Source: Apostichopus parvimensis
Lineage: Eukaryota > Echinodermata > Holothuroidea > Aspidochirotida > Stichopodidae
Length of the DNA: 51,372 bases
Direction of reading: 5' to 3'
NCBI GenBank assembly: GCA_000934455.1
Contig: KN892705.1
Location: 1 to 51,372 of the forward strand
Position numbers and translations under genes: made by a program. Positions 23,806 through 35,112 of the stretch are shown here, piece after piece (position 1 is the stretch's first letter; each line of letters starts with the position of its first letter). Under the pieces are notes generated by a model that was not told the origin of the DNA, ran no database searches, and saw nothing but the letters and a program-made list of their open reading frames with translations.

Positions 23806-24362
23806 TCAGAGTCAGGACTGATCCCATACATACAGAGACAGACCCTTCTGTGTCCTGACTAATCCCATAGATGGAGCCATCTGTGTCCTGACAGATCCCT
23901 TACATATACAGATGGATGCTACTGTGTTCTGACTAATCCCATACATACAGAGATGAACTCTACTGTGTCCTGACTAATCCCATAGATGGACCTCTCTGTG
24001 TCCTGACAGATCCCTTACACACACAGATGGATGCTTCTGTTCTGACTAATCCCATACAAACAGAGATGGACCCTACTGTGTCCTGACTAATCCCAGAGAT
24101 GGACCTCTCTGTGTCCTGACAGATCCCTTACACACACAGATGGATGCTACTGTTTCCTGACTAATCCCATACATACAGAGAAAGACCCTTTTGTGTCCTG
24201 ACTAATCCCATAGATGGAGCTTTCTGTGTCCTGGCGGATCCCTTACATACACAGATGGATGCTACTGTAACCTGACTAATCCCATACATACAGAGAAAGA
24301 CCCTATTGTCATGTCTGATTTCATACACACACAGATGGACGCTACTGTGTCCTGACTAATCC
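23806..24362. repeat. Higher-order minisatellite (about 114 bp, from three monomers)
   Basis: Monomers of 33-41 bp share CTGTGTCCTGACTAATCCCA; variants with CAGATCCCTTAC recur at 23894, 24009, 24122 and 24237, i.e. every 113-115 bases. The order of the three monomer types is kept in each copy, which is a true higher-order repeat. Confidence 0.85.
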
Positions 24363-24880
24363 TAAACAAGTCTTCTTCTCCTACAGACAAAGGCTTTCCA
24401 ACATTATGCTAATGGTCCGCATAGTTACACTGGTTCTTTTTAAAACACGAATTCTATTGAAACATCAGGACGTAACGTAGGACTTGCTTCATTTATGTAT
24501 CTTTTCACTCATAATCTGTTACAACACACTTTCTCAAACTTCTATACAACCTATTCCCTCGTTCACAACTACAATACATGTAATCCTCAGCTTCTTCTGC
24601 ATATGGTAAACTGCTCATCCTCCTCTCCATTGAGCCTTCGATAGAATGCCATTAACCGTTGGCATTAGTTGACAGACCTTGTTTTAAGATCTATGAGATA
24701 TAACTTGAGTAAATGATACCTCAGTACTTAATGATGTTGATCATTTGTTTGCATACATACTTTCTTTAAGACTATGAAGCCCTGCACTCCTTTATTGTAT
24801 GGAAGCAGCAGGTATTCATTTGTGATGGGAATGGTGGTGGATGGGTAGTGTTCAGTCTGGCATATGTGTGTTGGGATAGA

Positions 24881-24920
24881 GTATACAGGGAAGGTATACA
24901 GGGAAGGTATACAGGGAAGG
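24881..24920. repeat. 13-bp tandem repeat, three copies
   Basis: GTATACAGGGAAG is repeated without change three times in the PIAS/AGGF1 intergenic region. Confidence 0.9.
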
Positions 24921-25149
24921 GTTGGTTCTAATTGTGTGTGTTTGTTTATATTGCTATTATATACTGTAATATTTCCTTCTAATACTGTCATTATAGGGAG
25001 TAGGGCACTTCATCTAGCCTTCGAGGGTTTAATGTTCTACTTCCTGCACATGATGTCTCTTTTATCACTTTCTTCTTACCCTCTGATTATTGTAAAAATT
25101 AAATGCATGATGTGAGAAACACATAAATGAAATACATACATGTGTCACA

Positions 25150-25560
25150 ACTGATCCCATACATAAGAGGACATTTCTGTGTCATGACTGATCCCATTCT
25201 GTACGTACAGACCGTTTGTCATGACTTGATCCCTCACATACAGACCTTGCTGTGGCATGGCTGATTGTTATACACACACATACAGACCTTGCTGTGGCAT
25301 GTCTGATTCTATACACACACAAACAGGCCCTGATTCTAATACACACACACAGGCCCAGCTGTGACATGGCTGATTCTAATACACACACACAGGCCCTGCT
25401 GTGGCATGGCTGATTCTAATTCACACACACAGGCCCTGCTGTGGCATGGCTGATTCTAATACACACACACAGGCCCTGCTGTGGCATGGCTGATTCTAAT
25501 ACACACAGGCCCTGCTGTGGCATGGCTGATTCTAATACACACACACAGGCCCTGCTGGGT
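25150..25560. repeat. 40-bp minisatellite, sister to 23806-24362
   Basis: AGGCCCTGCTGTGGCATGGC units start at 25391, 25431, 25471, 25507 and 25547 (spacing 40, 40, 36, 40), with more diverged copies to the left. The leftmost units read CTGTGTCATGACTGATCCCA, linking this array to the one 0.8 kb upstream. Confidence 0.85.
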
Positions 25561-26723
25561 GATGGTTGCATAGAGAAGCATTTGTTCTTTAATTAACCCC
25601 TTGTTCGTTGGAGTTGCCATTTTTTGTGTTACTCTTCACACAAATCATTTTCAGTTCATCTGTTAATTGACATGCACACCCAAAACACACACTCACTTAA
25701 TGGATATGAATCTTAAATATTGCTAAGTTTAATATTTGTCTCGACTGACTATCAATAAATACTGTTAGTTTTTTGCCTTCAGCCGTGGATCTTTGCCTTT
25801 CATGGTGTCCTTCTTTTTGATGTAACTTTATCATTAAGTATATCAGTGTTTATATTACTATTGCAGTTTTATACTACTGTTCTCAATTTCTGTGAAATTT
25901 GTTTTATTTGGGTAATTTTTTCTTACTAGTGAATGACCAGGATGTTAGGACATCCTGTCTTGTGTGTACATTTGAAGAGAAACATTAACAACTGAAAATA
26001 CCAGTAAAATGTAAATTGTAAAAGTTTCCACTTACCATGGATATTGTAGTTTGAAGTCTTTTGTACAGTGTACATAAGGAAATATACAGTTAGAAAAATT
26101 TGAATTTTGTGCTTTGTATTTACTTTATGTTGTCCTCAGGTGACTTATTAAACCACCATTTTTTCCTCATTCACTGCTATGGATGTAATAAATAAGGGAT
26201 TGACTAATATCAGATATTCAACATTCCTGCTAGACACTACTCCATGATTTTTTTGAACAGTGACCCTGGACCCCTCCCCCATTTCATGAAAGCATTTAGA
26301 GTACAAATATAATAGGAGCAACAAGTGTTAATTGAGGAAGTTTCTTTTAGAGAACTTTTCTTCTTCATAATAAATAACAAAAAAATGAGTACTTTAAAAG
26401 CTATGATCAAATTTTGGTGCAACAGACAAAAAATGAAAGGTCCCTTGGCGGTATCATTGAGGTATATTGATTTTAAACCAATTTCCAATGATTTCCTACA
26501 GCATCTACAGAAAAGTAGCTAAATGGATAACCCAGCTTGTCATCTTCATCTGTTTGCATGATCTTTATTTCAGCTTGCAACGCTTTTTGTCACAGATTTA
26601 AGGGAAAACTTACTTCTGAAATGTCCCCTTTTCTGATCAAATTCCTGAAGGAAGGTCTTTTGTCTATGCTTATAAACACCTTTAAATAACATTAAATGAT
26701 GACCCTCCCTAAGTGTTAAAAAA

Positions 26724-26751
26724 AATATATATATATATATATATATATATT
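26724..26751. repeat. AT microsatellite
   Basis: An uninterrupted AT dinucleotide run of about 26 bases. Confidence 0.95.
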
Positions 26752-27100
26752 GGAGAAAACATCTGTGACTTAATATGATAGTTGAACAGAGATGTAAATA
26801 TGATTGATGACGAGTATCGACTTAATACTCCCGACAGCAGTACGTACCTCTGTACAAAACTGGCGAGTTCTTAGTCATCAAAGCAAAAAAGTGCATAATT
26901 CAGTTTTTGATTATTTCTGTTATCCAACATATCACATGAGGTTAATTTCAATATTCAAAGAATACCTCATGCTTAATTGCCACTTGAAAGTCTGTGATGA
27001 ATTTATGATCCAGCTTCACTAGTACTGTAACAGGTTGATGATAATGGCAACCCGACCGAGTCAGTCATTCAATCCTATCCCGAGCATGTTCCATACACGT

Positions 27101-27427
27101 TCATTCGCCACTAAACATGTCAAGTTTTGCAATTGTTTCCTCCTTGTCTTTGGCTGGTATTTTTGGTCCTTCACTTGCTGGTTCTGACACATTTTCCTCT
27201 TTTTCTATAATCTGCGTCTTCCCCTGGACCCACATCTTAAATTCAGGTGCTGTTGCTTTATGTCCGTCTACTCCTCCTCCTTTATACAATGCCTCGGCTT
27301 GCTGGAATCTCTGATGTGCTTTCTTCCATGAAAAGGAGATTTTCTTGTCTCTGTTCAAAGCCGAGTCCAAGGTTGTAGCACTAACAGAACCAAGTCCCGC
27401 TTTACCACTATGAACACCCACCTGGAT
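27101..27427 (-). CDS. AGGF1: AGGF1 coding exon 11, G-patch end and tail
   Basis: Starts IQVGVHSGKAGLGS, completing the G-patch (human PIQLQLRRTHAGLGTG), and ends in a Lys/Glu-rich tail MFSGE-stop (TGA at 27103-27101). The acceptor TAATCAG and first 50 bases of this exon are duplicated twice more in the preceding intron. Confidence 0.94.
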   Translation of the reverse strand: MQVGVHSGKAGLGSVSATTLDSALNRDKKISFSWKKAHQRFQQAEALYKGGGVDGHKATAPEFKMWVQGKTQIIEKEENVSEPASEGPKIPAKDKEETIAKLDMFSGE

Positions 27428-30400
27428 CTGATTACAAAGAGAGATTGAGATTTAGCTATCAAAACAAACCTAGCACTAACAGAACCAAGTCCCACTTTAC
27501 CACTATGAACACCCACCTGGATCTGGTTACAAAGAGAGATTGAGATGTAGCTATGTTATCAAAACAGACCGAGCACTAACAGAACCGAGTCCCACTTTAC
27601 CACTATAAACACCCACCTGGATCTGAGATATAAATGCTTTATCAAGACATCAATATTTTTATTTTAATTTGCCTGAGCATGATTATTCATGAAACTCAGC
27701 TACTTACTGGTTCTTTGAGACCTTTGTTTCCCTTCCCGAGGGAGTCCCCTTCTTTCCATCCCATCTTTAATAGCAGTTGATGCCCCTTGTTACTCTCATC
27801 GATGGCTCTGAAAGAAAAAAAGAAAATGTCAGCAGGCAGAAAAGAACCAGCAAGTACACCCAGTTGGGACAATTTTTTCTATACTGTAGTGTCATGTCCC
27901 GCTTCAGAGCACTCGTATTGTCAGTACAAGCAGTATGAATATCATGTATCTATCAGATCAAGGTTAGGAACTGTGTGTTCTGTCAATATGAGTGCTTTGA
28001 GAGCATGATATTGGAGTACAGTGTAGTGAGGTATTAGCATTAGGAAATTGTCCCAACTGGCTGGCAAGTAGCAGAGTTTCATGAATATTCATGCTAGGCT
28101 AATTAAAATATGGGTAGTGATGACTGATCAGCATTAGTTAGGTGACATACTAAAGGAGAAAAATGCTGAAAATTAAAAAACATAAAACCTCTGTGATTTC
28201 CTTGGGTGGAAAACAATTTGGCATCACCATCTAAATCAATCTAGTAAACTGGGATATCATGAGTTACAATGAAGTGTCCTTCCTGCCTAATGAAAGATTC
28301 ATTTTTAAGTGGATTACACTGATCGGTTGAATCGTATAAGATTCTGTTTATAGATAAACAATGAGTAAGGTTCGCGCTTCAATCCAACGTCGTGCCTGGT
28401 GGACACCTTACCTATCCACAGATGCAGGGGCGTCCTCCCTCTGGTATGGGTTATCGCTACCGATAGTCTGCCTCCTCTCCTCTGCTCTATCAGCGTACCT
28501 CCCATCCACCGTTACATCTTGGACTCGATACTCTTCTCCTACGAGGTTGTACTTCTTCTTCATTTTCTTCAGCGCCTTCTTTCTTAACGTCTCCTTGTCT
28601 TCTTTAGTTTCTGGTATAGACTCGACTGAAAAAATATCGGCGAGTTATTCACCTCACTTTAGGTAAAAGTATACATTTTCACCCCAATGGCAATTATTTT
28701 GACTTGTTTATTACGGCTAAAAAGACATGATATATGATAGCCCTTTCAAAACTCATCTCTTACTTCTGTATGTACAAAAGTAATTGATATTTACCTACGT
28801 GACATATGGACATCATTTCAAATGGCTTTACCAGGTGTACATTCAATGAAAGGAGCTGAATGAACTACAAAACTCAAAGTCATTGCTTTTTTAATCTTCA
28901 GTTATTGTGTGCACTTCAATGACAACAAAGTAATAAGCTCATTGGTAAATAGCTAGTTTGCACCTGACAGTTATAGCACACTAATTAATATCAGGATATG
29001 ACCTAATACCAAATATTTAAAAAAAAAACAATCACATGGATGTACCTGTGACAAAGTCCCTGCCCCTCTTTTCAATATTTCTCAACACTTTTCAGGTATC
29101 AACCAATCTAGTGATTGGGTACATAACTGTGACTCTAACTAGCATGGTTCCTTACAATTTCTAAAAGCATCTTAACCCTAGACCCGCTGTGAATTGGCTT
29201 CAATTTAGACCACACATAGCTTCATCCTGGGAAACATCCTATGACACAAAACCATCCTATGACACAAAACCATGAATCAGACTGAAATTTACATCATCAG
29301 CAATACCTTAATAACCAACACATAGACTTACAAGTCATTTCTAGCCAACTTCTCAAAAACCAAAGATATCAGTTTTTACCTTTCTGAGTAACCTGAGCTG
29401 TCAGCTTGGCCTGGACCAGCCCTGGTTCACAATTCTCACAGGTCCAATTCCCAAGATGTATATGAACTTCAAACGTTGTACTACCAATCGTGAGGATGTC
29501 ATTCTGAGTCAAGTCCAGGGCTTTGCCCAGAGTGCGACCCTAAGAGAAAATACAAAAGATATGTAACACTGCATTTAAATGGCTGCGGCCGATAAAACAG
29601 TCGTCCAATTTTAGAAGAGCCTTTGTTACAGTCAAGAGCTTCTCTCTTCTTCCTGCCATGCAAGAGAGTAATAATTTAAACAAGATCAGTCTGTGATATT
29701 TTTTTTAATATTACTAACTCTACTCTCGTATAACTGTTATTCAATATGTTTACCAGAGATAGATTTACGATGCATTTTCACATAGATTATAGAAACTTTA
29801 CTTTTTGTCTGTTCCTTCGTGTAAATAAAGCTTAGGTCGACTCACGGAGGCAATCAGTCTTCCATTAAGTAAGGTTCCGTTCTGACTGCCGAGATCTTTC
29901 AGGGCGTAGCATCTCCTCTGATCACAGTAAGATATCTCTGCGTGCTGCTTACTGACAGCGATCTCTGGTAGCCTGACCACGTGACCACCTCCTTCCCTAG
30001 ATATTAAAAATAGGAAAAAAAATGGGAATCAATCATTCAAACTGAGAGAGAGAAAGATACCGAAGATTATTATCACGTTTGCATTGATTTGGGGAAAAAA
30101 TCGATTTAAAATGTACAGCCTTAATTTTTAAATTTGTCAGTATGTAATACAAACCACTTTAATATGAATCTCTGTGCGGGAACCTGACTGTTACAACAAG
30201 AGAATAGCCATGGTCCTGTTAACCTCTCAGACATACATCAAATGATAGATTCTTGTTTATGATGACAAACAAAAAGAAACCATGGTAAAGATGAAATCAT
30301 CTATACATTCTAATGACAACACAGACAGACAAAATTTCTATCTTATCACTCTTTGCAGGAATGCTTTGTCATCCAAAATCAATCATAACGTCGCAACATG

Positions 30401-33400
30401 GTATCTATTATCAAAATTTATTACTCATATTTTCGACAATTTTGACATTCTACAATGAATGAAAGAATGAATGACTGCATTTTCACAAAGTCCAAACAAT
30501 CACTATTTCCAAAAAAAAGAGTAAATAAAAGTGTAAAGGAAAGACAACATGTAACATATAAATCACTACACCTTAAATATCAAATTTAAATATTGATAAA
30601 TACTGGATTGTGGAATGGTCAAGTCCCAACTACTGACGCCGTTGACTGATACGGTATAGGACATTACTTACCTTCCTATGGTGCCACCCATTACTGTAAC
30701 GATATGTAGAGATCCAACAGCAACGCACTTGGAGTCGGTGACAATCAGACGTACACACGGTGGATAATCCAAAGGATTAACTAACAAAGACAGAGAGGGA
30801 GAGAGAGAGGGCGCTTTATCTTTCAAATCAAAATCAATCATATCACTTATAATTTCTTCAAGAACTTCAAATTATGGTCATTGGTGAAATTGTGAAATTA
30901 AACCTCTTTTAACTTAAGATTAATCCCTCTCCGCTAGTACTAACCGATCCATCACCATAATGAAATCACAATTGTAGAATCACACTTGGAATTTATGAAC
31001 AAGCGTGATTTAACCAAAGCTGCACGATTGAAATGGTTACATTAAATTTAAAAAAAAAGTCATGTATAATAGAGGTACACCAACAGAAACAATTTTTTTC
31101 TTCTCTATTTTGCAGTTTCTTTGTTAACTACTCTGAAAAGCATTTTGAAAAAACTATCATCAATAATCACGACCAATGATAGCATTTCCCCGGTCCAAAT
31201 GTTATCATCACTGACAAACCTGGTGGCTCAACTACCTCCTCCTCCTCCTCCTCCACTGATGGGTCATCTTCATCACTCGATACAGCCGACCAATCAGATT
31301 CCTCCTCATCAACATCCGATGTATCCTCACTACTCTCCTCCTCTTGCTCCTCATCCTTAGAATCATCTACCTCCTCTGAACTATCCTCCACCTCCCCTTC
31401 CTCCATCTCACTCACCTCATCCTCACCCCTATCCTCCTTCCTTTCACTTTCTGAATGTTCAGCCTCTTCCCCATCTTCCTCCCCTTCCCCCTCCTCTTCC
31501 TCTTCATTATATTCAATCCTGGGCCTATTCTTATAATCGACCTCCATGGGTTCTATCCTACCATCTACCTTTCCCTCTCTTTTCCCTGTCCCCTCCTCCA
31601 TCACTTCTCCCTCCTCTATACAAATATTCAATTCATCATCTGATATTATAATATAATCATCTCTGGCATTTTGTGTAGACTCCTGATCTTTCCGATATTT
31701 ATCCCTTTTTTCAGTTTTCTTCCTGTGTTTCTTATGTCTATGTTTGGTTTTCGTTCGTCTCGATTTTTGTGTTCTAACTCTATCATCAACCTCGAAAGAT
31801 GATGATAACGACTGCGACGAAGGTATTGCACTCTTGCTCTGCAGAGAAACATAACCAATGCTTACACATGACCATCCCTACTAAAGAAACACTCTATTTG
31901 ACCTAACCATGCCAAGAAAAAAAAAATGTCCATAACTAAGCTGGCAGTTTGCATCTAGCCAGAGAACAAACTTCTTTCATGTGCTAATTACATCAGTCAA
32001 ACACAGTCTATAAGTAAACATCCAAGTTACAGATAAGATGAGTTTGTACCATTGGTTCCTTTTCACAATCGGTGTTTAGCAGCAACGAGGACAGTGATTG
32101 GCCCACTGAGGTCATCTTTTAACCCATCTTGCCAATGGAGGTTTCATTGCCTTGACTGTTTTAATCTGCAGAGCTTTTCCAACTAGGTGCAAGATGACTG
32201 CTTTATCATTTTTTTACAATCACAAACAAACAGGCCAAGGGTATAGGGAAAACTGGTAGCGCATTCAGCAAATCTGAGGATAAACTTTGGTAAATACTCA
32301 AAAGGTTTCAATTTAAGCATCACTAAAGGAGAAGAAACTGTCCTCTTTGAATGTAAGTAACGGGAAGCAACGAGTTTACTATTGCTTTTTCTGTACATTC
32401 AATGACAGGGATACAAACTGCCAGTCAAGAGTTACGTATCATTTTTGTCCAGATTTTGTTACCTACCATAGCTGGGTCTCCCTGATCCTACAGCCAATGG
32501 TGAGGAATTAATATTCAGTTGTGCAAGTGATGAGATGATATGATCTTCCTATGTCAGAGGATGATAAAAGAAAATCCGATAAGGACCTCAGGATAAGGAC
32601 CTAAGGACCTCAAAACTTGGAAGAAATGACAACTGCTGTATCTTTCACAAATTTTGGTTTTCAAAGCTTTGACAGCAAAAGTGAATCGATGCTGTGTTTT
32701 TTTTTTTCTGTGGTGACTTGAAGGGGGAAGATTTTATGTCTAAATATACTTAAGTCGAAGTATCAAATGATCTTGGCTGAATTTATATTACATTTGCAAG
32801 GAATTCAGACCTCTTCTCCCTGATTTTTCGAATTATCCAAGTTGCTACAACCACCAATTGTGAAAAGAAATGTCTAGGATATGATGTAAGAACAACAGTA
32901 GTGTCTATAAAATAGTCTAATAACGTATGGTGAAAACTTGTATCAAATGCACAGTTCATTCTATTTGGTCCAGTACAATTTAAATTATGTTCCCTAATGA
33001 CCATCTTTAGACAAGAGACTAACATTGATATGACAAATACAAAGTACATGTGTCAGTTAATAATGTGCAGGTAAAACGTTCAGAATTGTTCATGAACATC
33101 TAGCCTAAACAAAAAAAACTAATACCACCTAATAATGTTACAGGTCCATGGTAGTAAAACTTACACTTCATTAACATACATACCAGTCCACGGTATTAAA
33201 ACCTTTACTTCATTATCAAACATACCAATTGCTCTGGTTTCTTCTTGTCCTTCGTCTTTTTCTTTGTTTTTTTCTTGGATTCCCAAGCTAGTTTCTGATC
33301 ATCCTGCTGGTTCTGTGATTTACTAGACTCAGGAACTTCCACCTTAGAGTGGAATTCATAGCCGTTGGTCTCTTCGTTGTAAAAAAAGTAGGTCGCAGAG

Positions 33401-35088
33401 TGAGGGTCGTACAACAACGATGTCTTCTGCGTAAACGAAATTCAAAGAAAATTGTCAAAAGTTTTCATCGGACAATGGTTACGGCAGAAACCAGATGGAC
33501 AGAGAATCATTTACGGAATTTATAAATGATTATACTTCCCAGAAAATGAGTGACCAATGACCAAGAATACCTCAGGTAATGTGTCATCTACAAAGATTAC
33601 TGCAGTATTTAGTGACCGGACTATGTAACGCATGATTTGGTCGATCAGAGATGAGATACGTCTTGCAAAAAACCTGTTGCTCAACATCTGGGAATAACGC
33701 AGAGGGGTACAAACTAAAAGAAAATATTCTTGAAAACTTAAAGCATATTTGAAAGCATGATAATATTGGGACAAATAGTGATCACTTTACACTATAGTTG
33801 CTACTGGTCTGGGAAAAAATCCGACTTTGCTTCTTTCCACGCTTTTTCATTGTTTTTATTTGCCTTATGCTGTAACCATGTTTGTGTCCTGAGAAACAAA
33901 AACCTGGATCAATTTCCTTCTTGCTTGTGGTTGAAGTCATGAAGACATGAATCACTTGAGAAATAAGAAACTTTTACCTTAAATTTAGGTTTCATAGAAA
34001 AATAATGAACTAGGCTGCATTACTCACTGGATCATAATAGTAACCAGATTTATAGTCATAATACATTCCAGATTCCATGTCCATCACATAGCCAGATTCC
34101 TTTACAGCATTTTCGGCTGTCTGTCTCAGTGTCTCTGCTAATGACTCAATGCCATTCTGAAATGGAAATTAAACATGTGCATCTTTGATGACAGCCTTGA
34201 TGAAGAAAACTTGTAGTGATATCACCCAAATTATGATAGCACATGCTCATGTTCCAAGTCTGTTTAATTAGTGGGAATTGGTTAAGCTGCAAGGTTTCAT
34301 GATAAAATAACCTTCAAGTAATAGGTATATACTGGAAGGGGTCTGTTTGAATTACTAACCTCAAGAAGGTCTGGTGCCACCAGACTGTCCTCCTTAGCAA
34401 CATCAAGTTTTGTTGTTCCTTTACCGTCATGTTTGTCATCTGTCTGAGTTGAAATTTCCCTCGTCTCTCTCTGGAATCTTTTCTTGAGTCGGTTGATCTC
34501 CTCATTCAGTTTTTGAATCTATAAAATAGAACAAAGCAAGAAATAATAATGATTTTTATTCTGCTCTGAGATGTCAAGGCAGCAATATGACAAAACTTGA
34601 ATTCATTGTGAGACCCAAAATACAAAAGTACCATAAATGTTCACACATGAGTTTTAAACGGAACCACCCTGAAGGGTACATAACTTACAATTTCAAGTTG
34701 TCCATTTGCAGACATGATAACCAGGGTTGAACTTAAAAACGAAACAGGTTTTATCATTTCATAGTATTTGAATATATACCTGCTCCTTTTGTCAACTCAA
34801 CCAAATTGCTAGCTACTTCCCAGTCCCAAATGAGAATCGGCCTCCTTATAGAGGATAAAGAGGATTACCATTTAACCCAAGCAAAGAGAAAACAGAGGAG
34901 ATGAGTACTAGTTGGGATCTCTCTCTAACAATAATTGGAATAACAGCCATACATAAATTAATCAATGGACACTTTTACTTTACCTCAGTTTTCAAGTTTA
35001 CTGTGTCTGCTTCAGCTATTTCTTTCAAGTATGTCTGCAAGGCCAAATCCTTTTTGGCCTCAATAATATCTGCTTGCAACTTTTCCAT
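27101..35088 (-). CDS. AGGF1: AGGF1, angiogenic factor with G-patch and FHA domains 1 (complete, 11 coding exons)
   Basis: Role (family knowledge): AGGF1 is known in vertebrates as a secreted or nuclear angiogenic factor; its FHA and G-patch domains imply phosphothreonine binding and RNA/helicase contacts. Seen, by residue of the 757-codon model: coiled coil with N-terminal MEKLQADIIEAKKDLALQTY (1-75); tyrosine-rich OCRE repeat GYVMDMESGMYYDYKSGYYY continuing YDPHSATYFFYNEETNGYEF (about 110-160); basic then very acidic linker (199-400); FHA domain with TIGREGGG, VSKQHAEI and LGSQNGTLLNG (about 410-520); QREDAPASV block; G-patch HQLLLKMGWKEGDSLGKG (about 620-660); charged C-terminal tail. Exon phases sum to exactly 2274 bases with one stop. 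Human AGGF1 is 714 residues, so the length fits. It is divergent to ANKLE1 and convergent to PIAS. ATG at 35088 has an AAAG-ATG-G context. Confidence 0.96.
27428..27660 (-). repeat. Tandem duplication of the AGGF1 exon 11 acceptor region
   Basis: The block containing GCACTAAC...CACCTGGATCTG (forward strand) starts at 27378, 27473 and 27573. The first is the real exon start; the other two are intronic copies that keep CAG|ATCCAG acceptors and the first codons. Confidence 0.85.
27708..27807 (-). CDS. AGGF1: AGGF1 coding exon 10, G-patch
   Basis: AIDESNKGHQLLLKMGWKEG then DSLGKGNKGLKEP: the G-patch glycines (KMGW..G..LGK...G) are present. Acceptor TCTTTCAG, donor CCA|GTAAGT. Confidence 0.96.
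27808..28411 (-). other. AGGF1 intron 9
   Basis: Short open frames at 27787-28008 (+) and 28314-28505 (-) overlap or adjoin real exons and show no coding pattern. Nothing else recognised. Confidence 0.7.
28412..28625 (-). CDS. AGGF1: AGGF1 coding exon 9
   Basis: VESIPETKEDKETLRKKALK, KKKYNL, DGRYADRAEERRQTIGSDNP and QREDAPASVDR. It parallels the human KYKDRAGKRREQVGS and QRDDAPASV segment just before the G-patch. Donor TAG|GTAAGG. Confidence 0.95.
28626..29379 (-). other. AGGF1 intron 8
   Basis: AT-rich; a 17-bp direct repeat (CATCCTATGACACAAAAC) at about 29236-29270. No gene seen. Confidence 0.65.
29380..29539 (-). CDS. AGGF1: AGGF1 coding exon 8, FHA end and Cys pair
   Basis: GRTLGKALDLTQNDILTIGS, FEVHIH, then WTCENCEPGLVQA, matching the DTCDGCEPGQVRA block of human AGGF1. 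Donor AAAG|GTAAAA leaves phase 1. Confidence 0.95.
29540..29845 (-). other. AGGF1 intron 7
   Basis: Short AT-rich intron with nothing recognised. Confidence 0.7.
29846..29996 (-). CDS. AGGF1: AGGF1 coding exon 7, FHA core
   Basis: EGGGHVVRLPEIAVSKQHAE and LKDLGSQNGTLLNGRLIAS: the S-x-x-H and QNGT-x-x-N-G signatures of FHA phosphothreonine pockets are intact. Donor TCC|GTGAGT. Confidence 0.97.
29997..30671 (-). other. AGGF1 intron 6
   Basis: AT-rich, no recognised element. Confidence 0.7.
30672..30780 (-). CDS. AGGF1: AGGF1 coding exon 6, FHA start
   Basis: Encodes VNPLDYPPCVRLIVTDSK and VTVMGGTIGR. The TIGR(E) arginine is the first conserved FHA motif, split across the intron to exon 7. 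Acceptor TTTGTTAG, donor AAG|GTAAGT. Confidence 0.94.
30781..31219 (-). other. AGGF1 intron 5
   Basis: A short GAGA-rich run sits at 30789-30810. The + strand frame at 31121-31360 is the antisense of the acidic exon and not a gene. Confidence 0.65.
31220..31838 (-). CDS. AGGF1: AGGF1 coding exon 5, basic then acidic linker
   Basis: 619 bases. A basic half (RTQKSRRTKTKHRHKKHRKK) runs into YIIISDDELNICIEEGEV, then more than 100 residues very rich in Glu/Asp/Ser, ending VVEPP before donor CAG|GTTTGT. Human AGGF1 has a shorter acidic stretch with EEGEITD here. Low complexity makes exact homology unclear, but frame and phase are continuous. Confidence 0.88.
31839..33225 (-). other. AGGF1 intron 4
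   Basis: 1.4-kb intron. Contains a short AGGACCT repeat (about 32582-32610) and T-rich runs. The - strand frame at 32783-33049 has no recognisable domain. Confidence 0.65.
33226..33426 (-). CDS. AGGF1: AGGF1 coding exon 4, OCRE end and lysine-rich stretch
   Basis: 67 codons: LLYDPHSATYFFYNEETNGY and EFHSKVEVPE finish the OCRE repeat (human YYDPSTGIYYY..FHSRV), followed by a basic KKKTKKKTKDKKK run, a likely nuclear localisation signal. Donor TTG|GTATGT. Confidence 0.94.
33427..34027 (-). other. AGGF1 intron 3
   Basis: No element recognised; short frames on both strands look like chance. Confidence 0.65.
34028..34156 (-). CDS. AGGF1: AGGF1 coding exon 3, OCRE start
   Basis: 43 codons: IESLAETLRQTAENAVKESG, then MYYDYKSGYYYDP. 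It matches SLAESLRAAAEAAV and the tyrosine octamers of human AGGF1. Donor CCA|GTGAGT. Confidence 0.94.
34360..34518 (-). CDS. AGGF1: AGGF1 coding exon 2
   Basis: 53 codons in phase 0: IQKLNEEINRLKKRFQRETR continues the coiled coil; STQTDDKHDG resembles the VQTE segment of vertebrate AGGF1. Acceptor TTTTATAG, donor GAG|GTTAGT. Confidence 0.9.
34519..34983 (-). other. AGGF1 intron 1
   Basis: AT-rich, nothing recognised. (Intron 2, 34157-34359, is similarly plain.). Confidence 0.65.
34984..35088 (-). CDS. AGGF1: AGGF1 coding exon 1, coiled coil
   Basis: 35 codons from ATG (35088-35086) to donor GAG|GTAAAG. The helix-forming MEKLQADIIEAKKDLALQTY resembles the coiled-coil start of AGGF1. An acceptor (TTTTAACAG) ends just above 35112, so the exon has about 24 bases of 5' UTR and an upstream non-coding exon is expected. 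Confidence 0.88.
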
Positions 35089-35112
35089 CTTTCATTCTTG
35101 AGTTATAACTTT

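Larger units (their letters stand above)
22169..27100. other. PIAS 3' flank / convergent PIAS-AGGF1 intergenic region
   Basis: No gene recognised. Contains AT microsatellites (22963-23064, 26724-26751), two related minisatellite arrays (23806-24362, 25150-25560), a 13-bp repeat (24881-24920) and AATAAA at 25754-25759. Both neighbouring genes end toward this stretch, so parts are probably 3' UTR. Confidence 0.65.

Noticed and set aside
23517..23831. 104-codon - strand frame in the PIAS 3' flank
   Set aside because: Runs into the minisatellite, has no domain and no splice partners.
31121..31360. Proline- and histidine-rich + strand frame
   Set aside because: It is the antisense of the acidic AGGF1 exon 5 (GAG/GAT repeats read backwards as CTC/ATC).
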